Of a stretch of 64,000 nt of DNA, positions 33,213 through 43,126 are shown piece after piece. A program made the position numbers and the translations under genes. Positions within the stretch are counted from its first letter, which is position 1, and every line of letters begins with the position of its first letter. The notes under the pieces are model-generated. The model was not told where the DNA came from and did not search any database. It saw nothing but the letters and a program-made list of their open reading frames with translations. The DNA lies in assembly GCF_044386045.1 (NCBI RefSeq), contig NZ_JBISCD010000036.1:62001-126000 (forward strand), given 5' to 3'. The DNA is from Thalassobellus sediminis. Its GTDB lineage: Bacteria > Bacteroidota > Bacteroidia > Flavobacteriales > Flavobacteriaceae.

Positions 33213-34604
33213 ATGAATCAACTAGAAAAAGGAAGTAAAAAGCTTCTTAATGCTTGGGCGTTTTACGATTGGGCAAATTCAGTTTATACCCTAACAATAG
33301 CGTCGTCTATATTTCCTATATTTTATTCTGCATTATTTCTCTCAGAAATTAAAACCGTTCATGCTTTTGGTATGGATTTTAAAAGTACAGCTTTAATAAC
33401 GTTTGTTACAGCTTTTACTTTTTTGGTAGTTGCTTTTACATCTCCAATTCTTTCAGGTATTGCCGATTATGTTGGTAACAAAAAGAATTTCATGAAATTC
33501 TTTTGTTATGTAGGAAGCGCAGGGTGTATTGGTTTGTATTGGTTCGATATTACTCCAGAAAAAATACATTTAAGCTTGTTATTCTATTTTATGGGTTTAA
33601 TTGGGTATTGGGGGAGTTTAGTGTTTTATAATTCTTATTTACCAGATATTGCTTTTGAAGAACAGCAGGATAGTATTAGTGCGAAAGGGTTTTCCATGGG
33701 TTACATAGGAAGTGTCATTCTATTGATATTAAATTTATTAATGGTTATGTTTCCTCAATGGTTTGGTTTCGATATTAGTATATCTGAAGCTATAAGTAAA
33801 AGTGGGACTGAAGCAGAGATTCAAACAGCAATGACTACTGCAAAAGACGCAGCTTCTTTTGAAGCTATGAAAATATCATTTATAACTGTTGGTATTTGGT
33901 GGGCATTATTTAGTCAATATTCATTTTATTATTTACCAAAAGGCAGTTCTTCTGGTCATAAAGTTACTAAAGATGTAGTTTTTAATGGTCTTAAAGAGTT
34001 AAGATTGGTATGGGTGGAGCTTAAGCAAAATTTGCGTTTAAAGCGTTATTTATATGCGTTTTTTGTTTTTAGTATGGCGGTACAAACCATTATGTTAGTC
34101 GCGGTTTATTTTGGAGAAGAAGAAATAGCTTGGGGAGATGGTAATGCCAAAACAATGGGTTTAATTGGTAGTATTTTGGTTATACAAATACTAGCAGTTT
34201 TAGGAGCGATTTTAACATCAATGGCTTCAAAAAAATGGGGTAATATTAAAACGCTCATCATTATTAATTTTATTTGGATGGCTTTATGCTTTTATGCTTA
34301 TTTTATGAAAACACCTATGCAGTTTTATATAGCGGCAAGTATGGTTGGTTTTGTAATGGGAGGTATTCAATCTTTAGCACGTTCTACGTATTCTAAGTTT
34401 TTACCAGAAACCGATGATACCACATCTTATTTTAGTTTTTATGATGTTGCAGAGAAAATAGGAATTGTAATAGGAATGGTGATTTTTGCGTTTATAGATC
34501 AAATTACCGGTAGTATGCGAAACGGTATTTTGTTTTTGTTTGTATTCTTTTTAGCAGGTATTGTTTTGTTATTTAGGGTGCCAAAAGAAGTTAATGGAAT
34601 GTGA
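33213..34604 (+). CDS. MFS transporter, UMF1/Atg22-like family
   Basis: Inner-membrane transporter of 463 residues with about 12 helices. The N-terminal AWAFYDWANSVYTLTIASSI is the YDWANS motif of the UMF1 family (related to yeast Atg22, proposed amino-acid effluxers). A long charged loop in the middle (around 185-215, rich in Ala and Glu) splits the two six-helix halves. GGIQSLARSTYSKFLPETD near 390 is another family signature. Substrate unknown. Followed by a strong terminator. Confidence 0.9.
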   Translation: MNQLEKGSKKLLNAWAFYDWANSVYTLTIASSIFPIFYSALFLSEIKTVHAFGMDFKSTALITFVTAFTFLVVAFTSPILSGIADYVGNKKNFMKFFCYVGSAGCIGLYWFDITPEKIHLSLLFYFMGLIGYWGSLVFYNSYLPDIAFEEQQDSISAKGFSMGYIGSVILLILNLLMVMFPQWFGFDISISEAISKSGTEAEIQTAMTTAKDAASFEAMKISFITVGIWWALFSQYSFYYLPKGSSSGHKVTKDVVFNGLKELRLVWVELKQNLRLKRYLYAFFVFSMAVQTIMLVAVYFGEEEIAWGDGNAKTMGLIGSILVIQILAVLGAILTSMASKKWGNIKTLIIINFIWMALCFYAYFMKTPMQFYIAASMVGFVMGGIQSLARSTYSKFLPETDDTTSYFSFYDVAEKIGIVIGMVIFAFIDQITGSMRNGILFLFVFFLAGIVLLFRVPKEVNGM

Positions 34605-34616
34605 TTCTAAAAATAT

Positions 34617-34657
34617 AAAAGAGGCTGTGTTAAAACATTTTAACACAGCCTCTTTTT
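34617..34657. terminator. Bidirectional intrinsic terminator
   Basis: A perfect 19-bp stem with a two-base loop (34617-34635 with 34638-34656), containing GAGGCTGTGTTAAAA. It lies between the MFS gene and the convergent GIN-domain operon. Confidence 0.9.
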
Positions 34658-34677
34658 ATTATAAATTTAAATAAATT

Positions 34678-35415
34678 CTAATAAGTAGAAATACTTCCTG
34701 AACCAGCAACTTTTGTATCTTCTCTTTCAGGGTTTCCTTTATATACAATATCTCCTGAACCAGCAACTCTAGCTTTTAAATTATCAGTACTTACTACTTT
34801 TGCATCTCCAGAGCCAGTTACAGAAACTTCAGTATTGCTTGATTGTAACTCTAGTCCGTGGAAATCTCCAGAACCAGAAATGCTAGCTTTTAAATTATTT
34901 GTATTTCCTTTAAGTTTAATATCTCCCGAGCCAGCTATAGAGGCTTTAATTGAAGATGCTTCTATGTTTAAAACAATGTCTCCAGAGCCAGCTAATGAAA
35001 CATTTAAGTCGGTTGAATTTATAGGGGTTTTGTTCCATAAATCGCCAGACCCAGCTAAAGAGACTTTATTTATATCTTTAAAAGGAATGGTTATTTTTAT
35101 AGTTTTATTTTTGCTTGACTTTATGTTTTTGCCATTCTTTACTTTTACTATTAGGTTATTGTTTTTAATTTCAGTAACAATATATTCTAATAAATTTTCT
35201 TCACCTTCAATGGTTATATTTCCTTCTGTTCCGCTAACAAGAACGAAATCAAAAGAACCTGAGCATTTTATGCCGTCATATTCGCTTGTACTTCTCTTAA
35301 TGGTCTTCATGTTGCCATTTCCTTTAATAGAATTTCCCCACTGTGCGTAAGATGTTGTTGCTAAAAGGATGGTTGTTAAAAATAATACTGTTCGTTTTTT
35401 GATTGAATGTTTCAT
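34678..35415 (-). CDS. Secreted head GIN domain protein (DUF2807), GSGD repeat solenoid
   Basis: 245-residue exported protein (signal near VLFLTTILLATTSYAQ). The body is a right-handed beta-solenoid made of turns of about 20 residues, each with the hallmark (A/S/T)GSG(D/S): seven copies from about residue 122 on (VSLAGSGDLWN, VSLAGSGDIVL, ASIAGSGDIKL, ASISGSGDFHG, VSVTGSGDAKV, ARVAGSGDIVY, TKVAGSGSIS). Family DUF2807 is known structurally but not functionally. It is the last gene of the sigma-factor operon, 25 bases after the solenoid-like gene. Confidence 0.88.
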   Translation of the reverse strand: MKHSIKKRTVLFLTTILLATTSYAQWGNSIKGNGNMKTIKRSTSEYDGIKCSGSFDFVLVSGTEGNITIEGEENLLEYIVTEIKNNNLIVKVKNGKNIKSSKNKTIKITIPFKDINKVSLAGSGDLWNKTPINSTDLNVSLAGSGDIVLNIEASSIKASIAGSGDIKLKGNTNNLKASISGSGDFHGLELQSSNTEVSVTGSGDAKVVSTDNLKARVAGSGDIVYKGNPEREDTKVAGSGSISTY

Positions 35416-35440
35416 TTGATTGATTTTTGATGATTATAAA

Positions 35441-36529
35441 TTATTTTTTTACAAGAGATACACTTCCGTAATCAGATACTATATTAACAGTGTTTTTAGA
35501 ATTAGTATCTCCGTGATATCCGATATAGTGTTTTGAAGTAGATTCTACAACTTTCTTAGTAAAAACTAATCCATCACTATCTCTTAAAGACGCATAATCT
35601 AAATTAATATCGAAAGTGAAATTATGAGTTGCATCATAGCCGATTTTTATACCAACATAATCGCCTTTAATTGTTATGTTTTCAGCATTTTTAGTCAATC
35701 TGTTTATTTTTATAGAGCCATAATCAGACTTAAGCGAAACGTTTTTATAAACATCACCTATATAGGTAGTCAGATAATCGCCATTGCCAGTTACATTATT
35801 TGCCTTTTCTATTTTTATACTGCCATAATCACAGTTATAATTAACAACTTCTGCAACTTCAATTTTAGAATTTGTATAATCAGCATTAATATTTATTTTT
35901 TGTGATTTAGAAACTGTAAAATCACTATAATCGGCATTAATTTTTCCACTTTTTATGTATTCAAAATAACAACCTTTTGTATAATCAAAATTGATATCAT
36001 TGTTATCTGCCATTAATTCTTTGGTCGTAATTTTTCCGTAATCACAGTTTATTTTTGCAACACCTTCAAGTTTATCTAAATTAATAGAACCGTAATCGTT
36101 ATTTAAATCTACATGGTTTGTTATTGGAATTTTAATTACATAGTTAATTTTCATATTAACATTGTTGTTGTTACCCCAGTTCCACCATGAACTTGATTTT
36201 GATTTACTGAATATTGTTTTTGCAGATACAAAGTTTGATGATCCTTCAAAATCGACTCCAATATTATCTAATTTTTTTTGTACTTTTTCTTCGTCATTTC
36301 CAGAAGTGGTAATGGTTACTTCAAAAACAATGCGGTTTTCATTCCATGTAATAACATCAATGTTTCCATAGCTGTTATTTACTTTTAATGTAGCATTCGC
36401 CGAAACGGAATACGTTTTATTAATAACTTTCTTTTTCGTGTATTTACCATCCGTTTTTTCTGAAGCTAAAACGAATAGGGGAAGCATGATGAATGCTAAT
36501 AAAATTCTATATGGTAGTACTGTTCTCAT
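35441..36529 (-). CDS. Secreted DUF4097-like repeat protein (DYG-type solenoid)
   Basis: 362-residue exported protein (signal MRTVLPYRILLAFIMLPLFV, cleaved near LAS). From about residue 140 it has about eleven turns with Asp-Tyr at 18-20 residue intervals (NNDYGSINL, NCDYGKITT, NFDYTKGCY, NADYSDFTV, NADYTNSKI, NCDYGSIKI, NGDYLTTYI, KSDYGSIKI, KGDYVGIKI, NLDYASLRD, VSDYGSVSL), implying a beta-helix with stacked tyrosines. An earlier SYGNIDVITWN segment resembles DUF4097. Its start overlaps the putative anti-sigma gene by 23 bases. No enzymatic motif; a surface or adhesive role is inference. Confidence 0.78.
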   Translation of the reverse strand: MRTVLPYRILLAFIMLPLFVLASEKTDGKYTKKKVINKTYSVSANATLKVNNSYGNIDVITWNENRIVFEVTITTSGNDEEKVQKKLDNIGVDFEGSSNFVSAKTIFSKSKSSSWWNWGNNNNVNMKINYVIKIPITNHVDLNNDYGSINLDKLEGVAKINCDYGKITTKELMADNNDINFDYTKGCYFEYIKSGKINADYSDFTVSKSQKININADYTNSKIEVAEVVNYNCDYGSIKIEKANNVTGNGDYLTTYIGDVYKNVSLKSDYGSIKINRLTKNAENITIKGDYVGIKIGYDATHNFTFDINLDYASLRDSDGLVFTKKVVESTSKHYIGYHGDTNSKNTVNIVSDYGSVSLVKK

Positions 36530-37070
36530 TTGACTGATTTTTTAATTGTTTGATGATGTTAATTTGTTCTAAAGTGTTTTGTAAGATGTCTATTCTATTT
36601 TGGAAATTAGAAATCATAGCGTATATCACTTGGTTATCATTGCCACTTTCATTTAAGTCGTATTTTAAATTTTCGTAATCTTTTTCTAAGTTTTTAATTC
36701 TATCTAAGGCATCTTCTATTATTTTCTTAGTTTCAGGAGAAGATACTTCTTGAAGTTTGTTTAATTCATCGTTAATTGAAACGATGAAAAAATCTTCAGT
36801 TTGTGCCATTTTAGGAGATACACTAGCTAAATCTCTTGTTTCCGGTTGTTGCTGAGTAACAATGAAAATCGATACTAAAAGCGCTATAGAAGCAGCTATA
36901 CCCATAAAAGGTTTCCACAATTGTCGACTTCTTTTGTTAATAGTTAACTTAGGCTCTGCTTTGTTATTTAACTTATCTAAAAAGCGTTGTGTATGATTTG
37001 TTTCAGGGGTTTCCAAATCAAAATCATGCTCTAGCCTATTAAATAGATTGTCTAAATTATCTTTACTCAT
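36507..37070 (-). CDS. Putative membrane-bound anti-sigma protein
   Basis: 187 residues from the ATG at 37070, which sits 10 bases after the sigma gene stop; a frame-consistent ATG at 37091 would overlap it. An acidic N-terminal cytoplasmic part (DNLDNLFNRLEHDFDLETPE) precedes one transmembrane helix (MGIAASIALLVSIFIVTQQ, about 57-75) and an outer part with a long coiled coil (ALDRIKNLEKDYENLKYDLN). No ZAS zinc motif. Position after the sigma gene suggests it holds the factor at the membrane and releases it on an envelope signal; this is inferred. Confidence 0.7.
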   Translation of the reverse strand: MSKDNLDNLFNRLEHDFDLETPETNHTQRFLDKLNNKAEPKLTINKRSRQLWKPFMGIAASIALLVSIFIVTQQQPETRDLASVSPKMAQTEDFFIVSINDELNKLQEVSSPETKKIIEDALDRIKNLEKDYENLKYDLNESGNDNQVIYAMISNFQNRIDILQNTLEQINIIKQLKNQSNENSTTI

Positions 37071-37080
37071 AGTCTTAATT

Positions 37081-37644
37081 TTAAATCTCAACAGTTGCTA
37101 ATAATTTCTGCCTTAAACTATCTTTAGCTCTAGAGATTGTTGTTCTGCAATTAGCGTTAGAAATATTCATAATCTCACTAATTTCCTCGTAATCATATCC
37201 TTCAATAAGGTTTAATGTTAAAGCAATTCTGTAGTTGTCTTTAAGTGTTTTCATGGTGTTTAATACTTGCTGCGCCTTTGTGTTTGTAAACTCATAATCA
37301 CTATCAATTCCATCAGAATCATCTTCAATTTTATACAGCATATCATCTAAAGAAGTTTCTTGTTTTTTGTTATTCTTTTTATAGTGATAAATGCTGTTGT
37401 TTATAACAATTCGCTTTAACCAAGGACCAAAAATCTTAGCATCTTTTAGATTATCTAATTTTGTAAATGCTAACAAAAATGAGTCTTGCATAATATCTTC
37501 TGCTTCAAAATTGTTTTTCACAATTCTAAAAGAAGTGTTATACATGGCTTTGTAATATCTGTTGTAAATTTCCAATTGCGCAGATTGGTTTCCAGACTTA
37601 CATAAGTCAATCAGTTGTTCAGTATTTAAATTGGTTGGTGTCAA
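37081..37644 (-). CDS. ECF-type RNA polymerase sigma factor
   Basis: 187 residues. Region 2 about 22-90 (YKAMYNTSFRIVKNNFEAED, IMQDSFLLAFTKLDNL) and region 4 about 125-180 (LNLIEGYDYEEISEIMNISN then ANCRTTISRAKDSLRQKLLA). First gene of a four-gene operon: sigma factor, putative anti-sigma protein, DUF4097-like repeat protein and DUF2807 repeat protein. The likely reading is that it drives its own operon in answer to envelope stress, but its target promoters are not visible. Confidence 0.92.
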   Translation of the reverse strand: MTPTNLNTEQLIDLCKSGNQSAQLEIYNRYYKAMYNTSFRIVKNNFEAEDIMQDSFLLAFTKLDNLKDAKIFGPWLKRIVINNSIYHYKKNNKKQETSLDDMLYKIEDDSDGIDSDYEFTNTKAQQVLNTMKTLKDNYRIALTLNLIEGYDYEEISEIMNISNANCRTTISRAKDSLRQKLLATVEI

Positions 37645-37706
37645 ATATGATCAAATTGTTATAGTAAAGAGTGTTATATTTTTTATTTGTTACAGTTTTT
37701 CAAAAA

Positions 37707-37739
37707 AAAATCCTACGCTCTAAAAGATTGTAGGATTTT
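37707..37739 (-). terminator. Intrinsic terminator after clpC
   Basis: AAAATCCTAC (37707-37716) pairs with GTAGGATTTT (37730-37739); on the minus strand the stem is followed by a T-run, 25 bases after the clpC stop. Confidence 0.8.
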
Positions 37740-37763
37740 AATATGATTAAAAATGAAGATTAA

Positions 37764-40313
37764 TTATGACTCAGCAGGCTTTTCAGCTTTTTCAATAGAA
37801 ATCTTTAACTCTTCAGATTCTTTATCTAAATCAATTTTTATATTATCACCTTCTTCTAAATTTGAAGCTACAATTTCTTCAGCTAAAGCATCTTCAACAT
37901 ATTTTTGGATAGCTCGCTTCAATGGGCGTGCTCCATACTGCTTATCGAAACCTTTATCGGCAATATAATCTTTAGCACTTTCAGTAATTGTTAAGTTATA
38001 ACCTAAAAGTTTAATACGCGCAAGTAGCTTTTCTAATTCAATATCAATAATCTTATTAATATCTTCTTTTTCTAAAGCATTAAATACTACAACGTCATCA
38101 ATTCTATTTAAGAATTCAGGAGCAAACGATTTTTTTAGAGCATTTTCAATAATACTCCTAGTGTTAGCATCTTCTTGAGCTTTTTGAGAGGCTGTTCCAA
38201 AACCAATACCTGTACCAAAATCTTTAATTTTACGAGCTCCAATATTAGAAGTCATAATAATAATGGTGTTTCTAAAATCAATTTTTCTACCTAAACTATC
38301 TGTTAAATAACCATCGTCGAGTACTTGTAAAAGCATGTTGAAAACATCTGGATGCGCTTTTTCAATTTCATCTAAAAGAATAACAGCGTAAGGTTTGCGT
38401 CTTACTTTTTCTGTAAGTTGACCACCTTCTTCGTAACCAACGTATCCTGGAGGCGCTCCAACTAATCTAGAAATAGCAAATTTTTCCATGTATTCACTCA
38501 TGTCTATACGTACAAGTGATTCTTCGCTATCAAACAACTCACGAGATAATACTTTGGCTAACTGCGTTTTACCAACCCCTGTTTGTCCTAAAAAGATAAA
38601 TGACCCAATTGGCTTATTAGGATCTTTAAGTCCAGCACGGTTTCGCTGAATGGCTTTAACAACCTTTGCAACAGCTTGGTCTTGACCAATTACTTTCCCT
38701 TTTATAAGGTTTGGTAATTCTGCAAGTTTATTAATTTCGGTTTGAGCAATTCTGTTTACAGGTACACCAGTCATCATAGAAACCACATCGGCAACATTGT
38801 CTTCGGTTACGACTTCACGATGTTGTTTGGTGTCTTCTTCCCATTTTTCTTGAGCAGCTACAAGTTCTTTTTCAATGCGTTTTTCATCATCTCTAAGCTT
38901 TGCCGCTTCTTCGTATTTCTGCTTTTTAACAACCGAATTTTTAGTTTCTTTAACCGTTTCTAGTTGTTTTTCTAATTCTAGTATTTGTTTAGGAACATCA
39001 ATATTAGTTATATGAACACGCGATCCAGCTTCGTCTAAAGCATCAATAGCTTTGTCTGGTAAGAATCGTTCAGTCATATAACGATTGGTTAATTTTACAC
39101 AAGCTTCAATAGCTTCAGGTGTGTAATCAACATTATGGTGTTCTTCGTATTTGCCTTTAATATTGTTAAGAATTTCAATAGTTTCTTCTACCGTAGTAGG
39201 TTCTACTATTACTTTTTGAAAACGACGTTCTAAAGCACCATCTTTTTCAATATACTGCCTGTATTCATCTAAAGTTGTAGCACCAATACATTGTATTTCT
39301 CCTCTTGCTAAGGCTGGTTTAAACATATTTGAAGCATCTAAACTTCCTGTAGCACCACCTGCACCAACTATGGTGTGAATTTCATCAATAAAAAGAATAA
39401 CATCATCATTTTTTTCAAGCTCATTCATAACAGCTTTCATGCGTTCTTCAAACTGTCCACGATATTTTGTACCAGCAACTAAACTAGCAAGGTCTAAAGT
39501 AACAACACGTTTGTTAAATAGAATACGAGATACTTTTCTTTTTACAATTCTGAGCGCTAAACCTTCTGCAATAGCAGATTTACCAACTCCAGGTTCACCA
39601 ATGAGTAGCGGATTGTTTTTCTTTCTTCTACTTAAAACTTGAGATACACGTTGTATTTCTTTTTCACGTCCAACTACAGGGTCTAATTTGCCTTCTTCGG
39701 CCATAGCAGTTAAATCGCGTCCAAAATTATCTAAAACAGGGGTTTTAGACTTTTTATTTGTTTTTCCAGCTGGCGTATTAAAAATGTTGTCTTTTGAAGC
39801 ATCTCCTTCGGGTGTAGTATCGTCATCTTGAAAAGATTCAGATTTTGGTTCTATATAATTATTGTCGTTTGTAATCATAAATTTAAATTGTTCTTTAACA
39901 TTATCATAGTCAACTTTAAGCTTATTTAAAAGCTTGGTAGTGGGGTCGTTTTCATTTCTTAAAATACAAAGCAGTAAATGCGCTGTATTTATTGAGGTGC
40001 TTTGAAATAATTTTGCTTCTAAAAATGTGGTTTTTAGAGCGCGTTCTGCTTGTCTGGTAAGATGTAGATTCTTTTTTTGATTAGATGCTACTGTTATATT
40101 AGGGTTGGCAGGACTTAGTATTTCTACTTTTCGTCTTAAATGATTTAAATCAATATCTAAAGCATTTAATATGCTAATGGCTTTGCCATCTCCATCACGT
40201 AATAATCCTAGCATTAAGTGCTCGGTGCCAATAAAATCATGACCTAAACGTAAAGCCTCTTCTTTGCTAAATGCAATTACATCTTTTACTCTTGGGGAAA
40301 AATTATCATCCAT
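37764..40313 (-). CDS. clpC: ATP-dependent Clp protease ATP-binding subunit ClpC
   Basis: AAA+ unfoldase that feeds proteins to ClpP. 849 residues: Clp N-domain repeats (about 1-140), AAA-1 with Walker [10 protein letters not shown] and Walker [17 protein letters not shown], a UVR-like middle segment ([20 protein letters not shown]), AAA-2 with [11 protein letters not shown] and [16 protein letters not shown], then the ClpB D2-small domain. The UVR motif and absence of the long ClpB middle coil identify ClpC. A Lys/Ser-rich linker (about 160-200) follows the N-domain. Alone on the minus strand and divergent from gyrA. Confidence 0.95.
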   Translation of the reverse strand: MDDNFSPRVKDVIAFSKEEALRLGHDFIGTEHLMLGLLRDGDGKAISILNALDIDLNHLRRKVEILSPANPNITVASNQKKNLHLTRQAERALKTTFLEAKLFQSTSINTAHLLLCILRNENDPTTKLLNKLKVDYDNVKEQFKFMITNDNNYIEPKSESFQDDDTTPEGDASKDNIFNTPAGKTNKKSKTPVLDNFGRDLTAMAEEGKLDPVVGREKEIQRVSQVLSRRKKNNPLLIGEPGVGKSAIAEGLALRIVKRKVSRILFNKRVVTLDLASLVAGTKYRGQFEERMKAVMNELEKNDDVILFIDEIHTIVGAGGATGSLDASNMFKPALARGEIQCIGATTLDEYRQYIEKDGALERRFQKVIVEPTTVEETIEILNNIKGKYEEHHNVDYTPEAIEACVKLTNRYMTERFLPDKAIDALDEAGSRVHITNIDVPKQILELEKQLETVKETKNSVVKKQKYEEAAKLRDDEKRIEKELVAAQEKWEEDTKQHREVVTEDNVADVVSMMTGVPVNRIAQTEINKLAELPNLIKGKVIGQDQAVAKVVKAIQRNRAGLKDPNKPIGSFIFLGQTGVGKTQLAKVLSRELFDSEESLVRIDMSEYMEKFAISRLVGAPPGYVGYEEGGQLTEKVRRKPYAVILLDEIEKAHPDVFNMLLQVLDDGYLTDSLGRKIDFRNTIIIMTSNIGARKIKDFGTGIGFGTASQKAQEDANTRSIIENALKKSFAPEFLNRIDDVVVFNALEKEDINKIIDIELEKLLARIKLLGYNLTITESAKDYIADKGFDKQYGARPLKRAIQKYVEDALAEEIVASNLEEGDNIKIDLDKESEELKISIEKAEKPAES

Positions 40314-40575
40314 AATAGGGTTCCTTTCTGCATTAAAAATACTAAAACATTTTACTTAAGGCAAAAACTATACCTTAAATTAATGTGAAAGTTGCTAATT
40401 GACGAAAAAAACTTTAAAAAATCAAAATTTAACTAGGCATACTTATTAACGAAAATGTAGGTCTAAATTGTTAATAAAAAGTCTCAAAAAACAGATATAT
40501 ATCATCTTTTCTGACTGATGGAATTAGTATATTAGCATGTTTTGAAATATTGATAAAAACTTAATTAAATTATAT

Positions 40576-43110
40576 ATGGCAGAAGGAGAAAAATTGATCC
40601 CTATTAATATTGAAGATGAGATGAAATCGGCTTACATTGATTATTCAATGTCAGTTATTGTGTCACGTGCTTTACCAGATGTAAGAGATGGTTTAAAGCC
40701 TGTTCATAGACGTGTGCTTTATGGTATGCATGAACTAGGTATTAGAGCAAATTCGGCACATAAAAAGTCCGCAAGAATAGTTGGTGAAGTTTTAGGTAAG
40801 TATCATCCTCATGGTGATACATCTGTATACGATGCAATGGTGCGTATGGCTCAAGAATGGAGTTTACGTTATATGCTGGTTGATGGACAAGGGAATTTTG
40901 GTTCTATTGACGGTGATAGTCCAGCAGCAATGCGTTATACAGAAGCGCGTATGAAAAAAATATCTGAAGACATGTTGGCAGATATTGACAAGGAGACAGT
41001 AGATCATAAATTAAATTTTGATGATACGCTACAAGAACCAACCGTTTTACCAACACGTATCCCAGGGCTTTTAGTTAATGGAGCATCAGGTATTGCTGTA
41101 GGTATGGCAACTAATATGCCTCCTCATAACTTAACAGAAGTTGTAAATGGAACGATTGCTTATATAGAAAATAACGATATTGAAATAGATGAGTTAATTA
41201 CTCATGTTAAAGCACCAGATTTTCCAACAGGAGGAACAATTTACGGTTACGATGGTGTAAAAGAAGCTTTTCATACGGGTAGAGGGCGTATTGTTATGCG
41301 AGCGAAAGCTAATATTGAAGAAGTTAATGGTCGTGAGTGTATCATTGTAGATGAGATTCCTTACCAAGTGAATAAAGCAGATATGATTAAGAAAACTGCT
41401 GACTTGGTAAACGATAAAAAGTTAGAAGGTATTTCTACTATTCGTGATGAATCTGATAGAAACGGAATGCGTATTGTGTACGTTTTAAAACGTGATGCTA
41501 TTCCAAATATTGTATTGAATAAATTATACAAGTATACAGCGTTACAATCCTCATTTAGTGTAAATAACATAGCATTAGTTAATGGGAAACCTCAGTTGTT
41601 GAACTTAAAAGAATTAATACATTATTTTGTTGAGCATAGACATGAGGTTGTTGTAAGAAGAACAACTTATGAGTTACGTAAAGCAGAAGAACGCGCACAT
41701 ATTTTAGAAGGATTAATCATTGCTTCAGATAATATAGATGAAGTTATTAAAATAATTAGAGCGTCTTCAAATGCAGATGAAGCACGTGCTAATTTGATAG
41801 AACGTTTTAAATTATCAGAAATTCAAGCTAAGGCCATTGTTGAAATGCGTCTTCGTCAATTAACAGGACTAGAGCAAGACAAATTGCGTGCTGAGTATGA
41901 CGAGATCATGAAAACTATTATCGATTTAAAAGATATTCTAGACAGGAAAGAGCGTCGTATGGATATTATTAAAGGCGAATTAGAAGTTGTAAGAGATAAA
42001 TATGGTGACGAGCGTCGTTCAGTTATTGAATATGCAGGTGGTGATTTAAGTATTGAAGATATGATTCCTGATGAAAAAGTAGTGATTACTATTTCGCATG
42101 CAGGATATATTAAACGTACTTCACTTACTGAATATAAAACACAAAATAGAGGAGGTGTTGGTCAAAAAGCATCAACAACTCGTAATGAAGATTTCTTAGA
42201 ACATTTATTTGTTGGTACCAACCATCAATATATGTTATTCTTCACTCAAAAAGGAAAATGTTTCTGGATGCGTGTTTACGAAATTCCAGAAGGTAGCAAA
42301 ACATCTAAAGGTAGAGCTATTCAAAACCTTATAAATATAGAGCAAGACGATAAAGTGATGGCTTTCATTTGTACGCAAGATTTAAAAGATGAAGCGTATA
42401 TTAATAGTCATTATGTAATTATGGCTACTAAAAAAGGTCAGGTTAAGAAAACATCGCTTGAGCAATATTCTCGTCCAAGAACAAACGGTATTAATGCTAT
42501 CACTATTAAAGATGATGATGTTTTATTAGAAGCTAAATTAACGACAGGAGAAAGTCAAGTAATGTTAGCATTAAAATCTGGTAAAGCCATTCGTTTTGAA
42601 GAAGCTAAAACACGACCTATGGGACGTAGTGCTTCTGGAGTAAGAGGTATTCGTTTGCAAGATGAAAAAACGGATGAAGTTATTGGGATGATTGCTGTTG
42701 ATGATATGGATAGTAATGTTCTTGTAGTATCTGAAAATGGTTATGGTAAACGATCTAGTTTAGAAGATTATAGAATTACCAACCGTGGTGGTAAAGGGGT
42801 TAAAACTATCTCAATTACAGAAAAAACAGGTAATCTAGTGTCTATTAAAAACGTTACAGACGAAGATGACTTAATGATTATTAATAAATCTGGTATTGCT
42901 ATCCGTATGGCTGTTCAAGATTTGAGAGTTATGGGAAGAGCAACGCAAGGTGTTAAATTAATTAACCTTAAAGGAAGTGATTCTATTGCAGCAGTTGCAA
43001 AAGTAATGCATGATGAAGAAGGCGTTGAACCTGTTGATAATACTGATGCTGTAGAAGGTGGCACAACTCTTGATAATAATCAAGAAGAAGATATTAACAC
43101 TGAAAATTAA
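40576..43110 (+). CDS. gyrA: DNA gyrase subunit A
   Basis: ATP-dependent type II topoisomerase subunit that cuts and rejoins DNA and introduces negative supercoils. 844 residues. Catalytic Tyr121 lies in [11 protein letters not shown]. The quinolone region reads [18 protein letters not shown]: Thr82 and Asp86 match E. coli Ser83 and Asp87. From what I recall Thr at this place is normal in some flavobacteria (F. psychrophilum). The C-terminal beta-pinwheel has repeats such as [19 protein letters not shown] and the [11 protein letters not shown]yrA-box-like motif near 730, then an acidic tail. This supports true gyrase rather than ParC. gyrB is not in the window. Confidence 0.96.
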   Translation: MAEGEKLIPINIEDEMKSAYIDYSMSVIVSRALPDVRDGLKPVHRRVLYGMHELGIRANSAHKKSARIVGEVLGKYHPHGDTSVYDAMVRMAQEWSLRYMLVDGQGNFGSIDGDSPAAMRYTEARMKKISEDMLADIDKETVDHKLNFDDTLQEPTVLPTRIPGLLVNGASGIAVGMATNMPPHNLTEVVNGTIAYIENNDIEIDELITHVKAPDFPTGGTIYGYDGVKEAFHTGRGRIVMRAKANIEEVNGRECIIVDEIPYQVNKADMIKKTADLVNDKKLEGISTIRDESDRNGMRIVYVLKRDAIPNIVLNKLYKYTALQSSFSVNNIALVNGKPQLLNLKELIHYFVEHRHEVVVRRTTYELRKAEERAHILEGLIIASDNIDEVIKIIRASSNADEARANLIERFKLSEIQAKAIVEMRLRQLTGLEQDKLRAEYDEIMKTIIDLKDILDRKERRMDIIKGELEVVRDKYGDERRSVIEYAGGDLSIEDMIPDEKVVITISHAGYIKRTSLTEYKTQNRGGVGQKASTTRNEDFLEHLFVGTNHQYMLFFTQKGKCFWMRVYEIPEGSKTSKGRAIQNLINIEQDDKVMAFICTQDLKDEAYINSHYVIMATKKGQVKKTSLEQYSRPRTNGINAITIKDDDVLLEAKLTTGESQVMLALKSGKAIRFEEAKTRPMGRSASGVRGIRLQDEKTDEVIGMIAVDDMDSNVLVVSENGYGKRSSLEDYRITNRGGKGVKTISITEKTGNLVSIKNVTDEDDLMIINKSGIAIRMAVQDLRVMGRATQGVKLINLKGSDSIAAVAKVMHDEEGVEPVDNTDAVEGGTTLDNNQEEDINTEN

Positions 43111-43126
43111 ATTAAATATTATTAAA

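Noticed and set aside
34835..35350. 171-codon plus-strand frame opposite the GSGD repeat gene
   Set aside because: Antisense to a strong repeat protein gene; its periodicity is only the shadow of the GSGD codons.
40314..40575. Hidden gene between clpC and gyrA
   Set aside because: No open frame or structured RNA found; it is most likely the two divergent promoters.
43058..43126. Longer start of the TPR protein inside gyrA
   Set aside because: It would overlap gyrA by 53 bases and mask a good signal peptide that starts at 43127.
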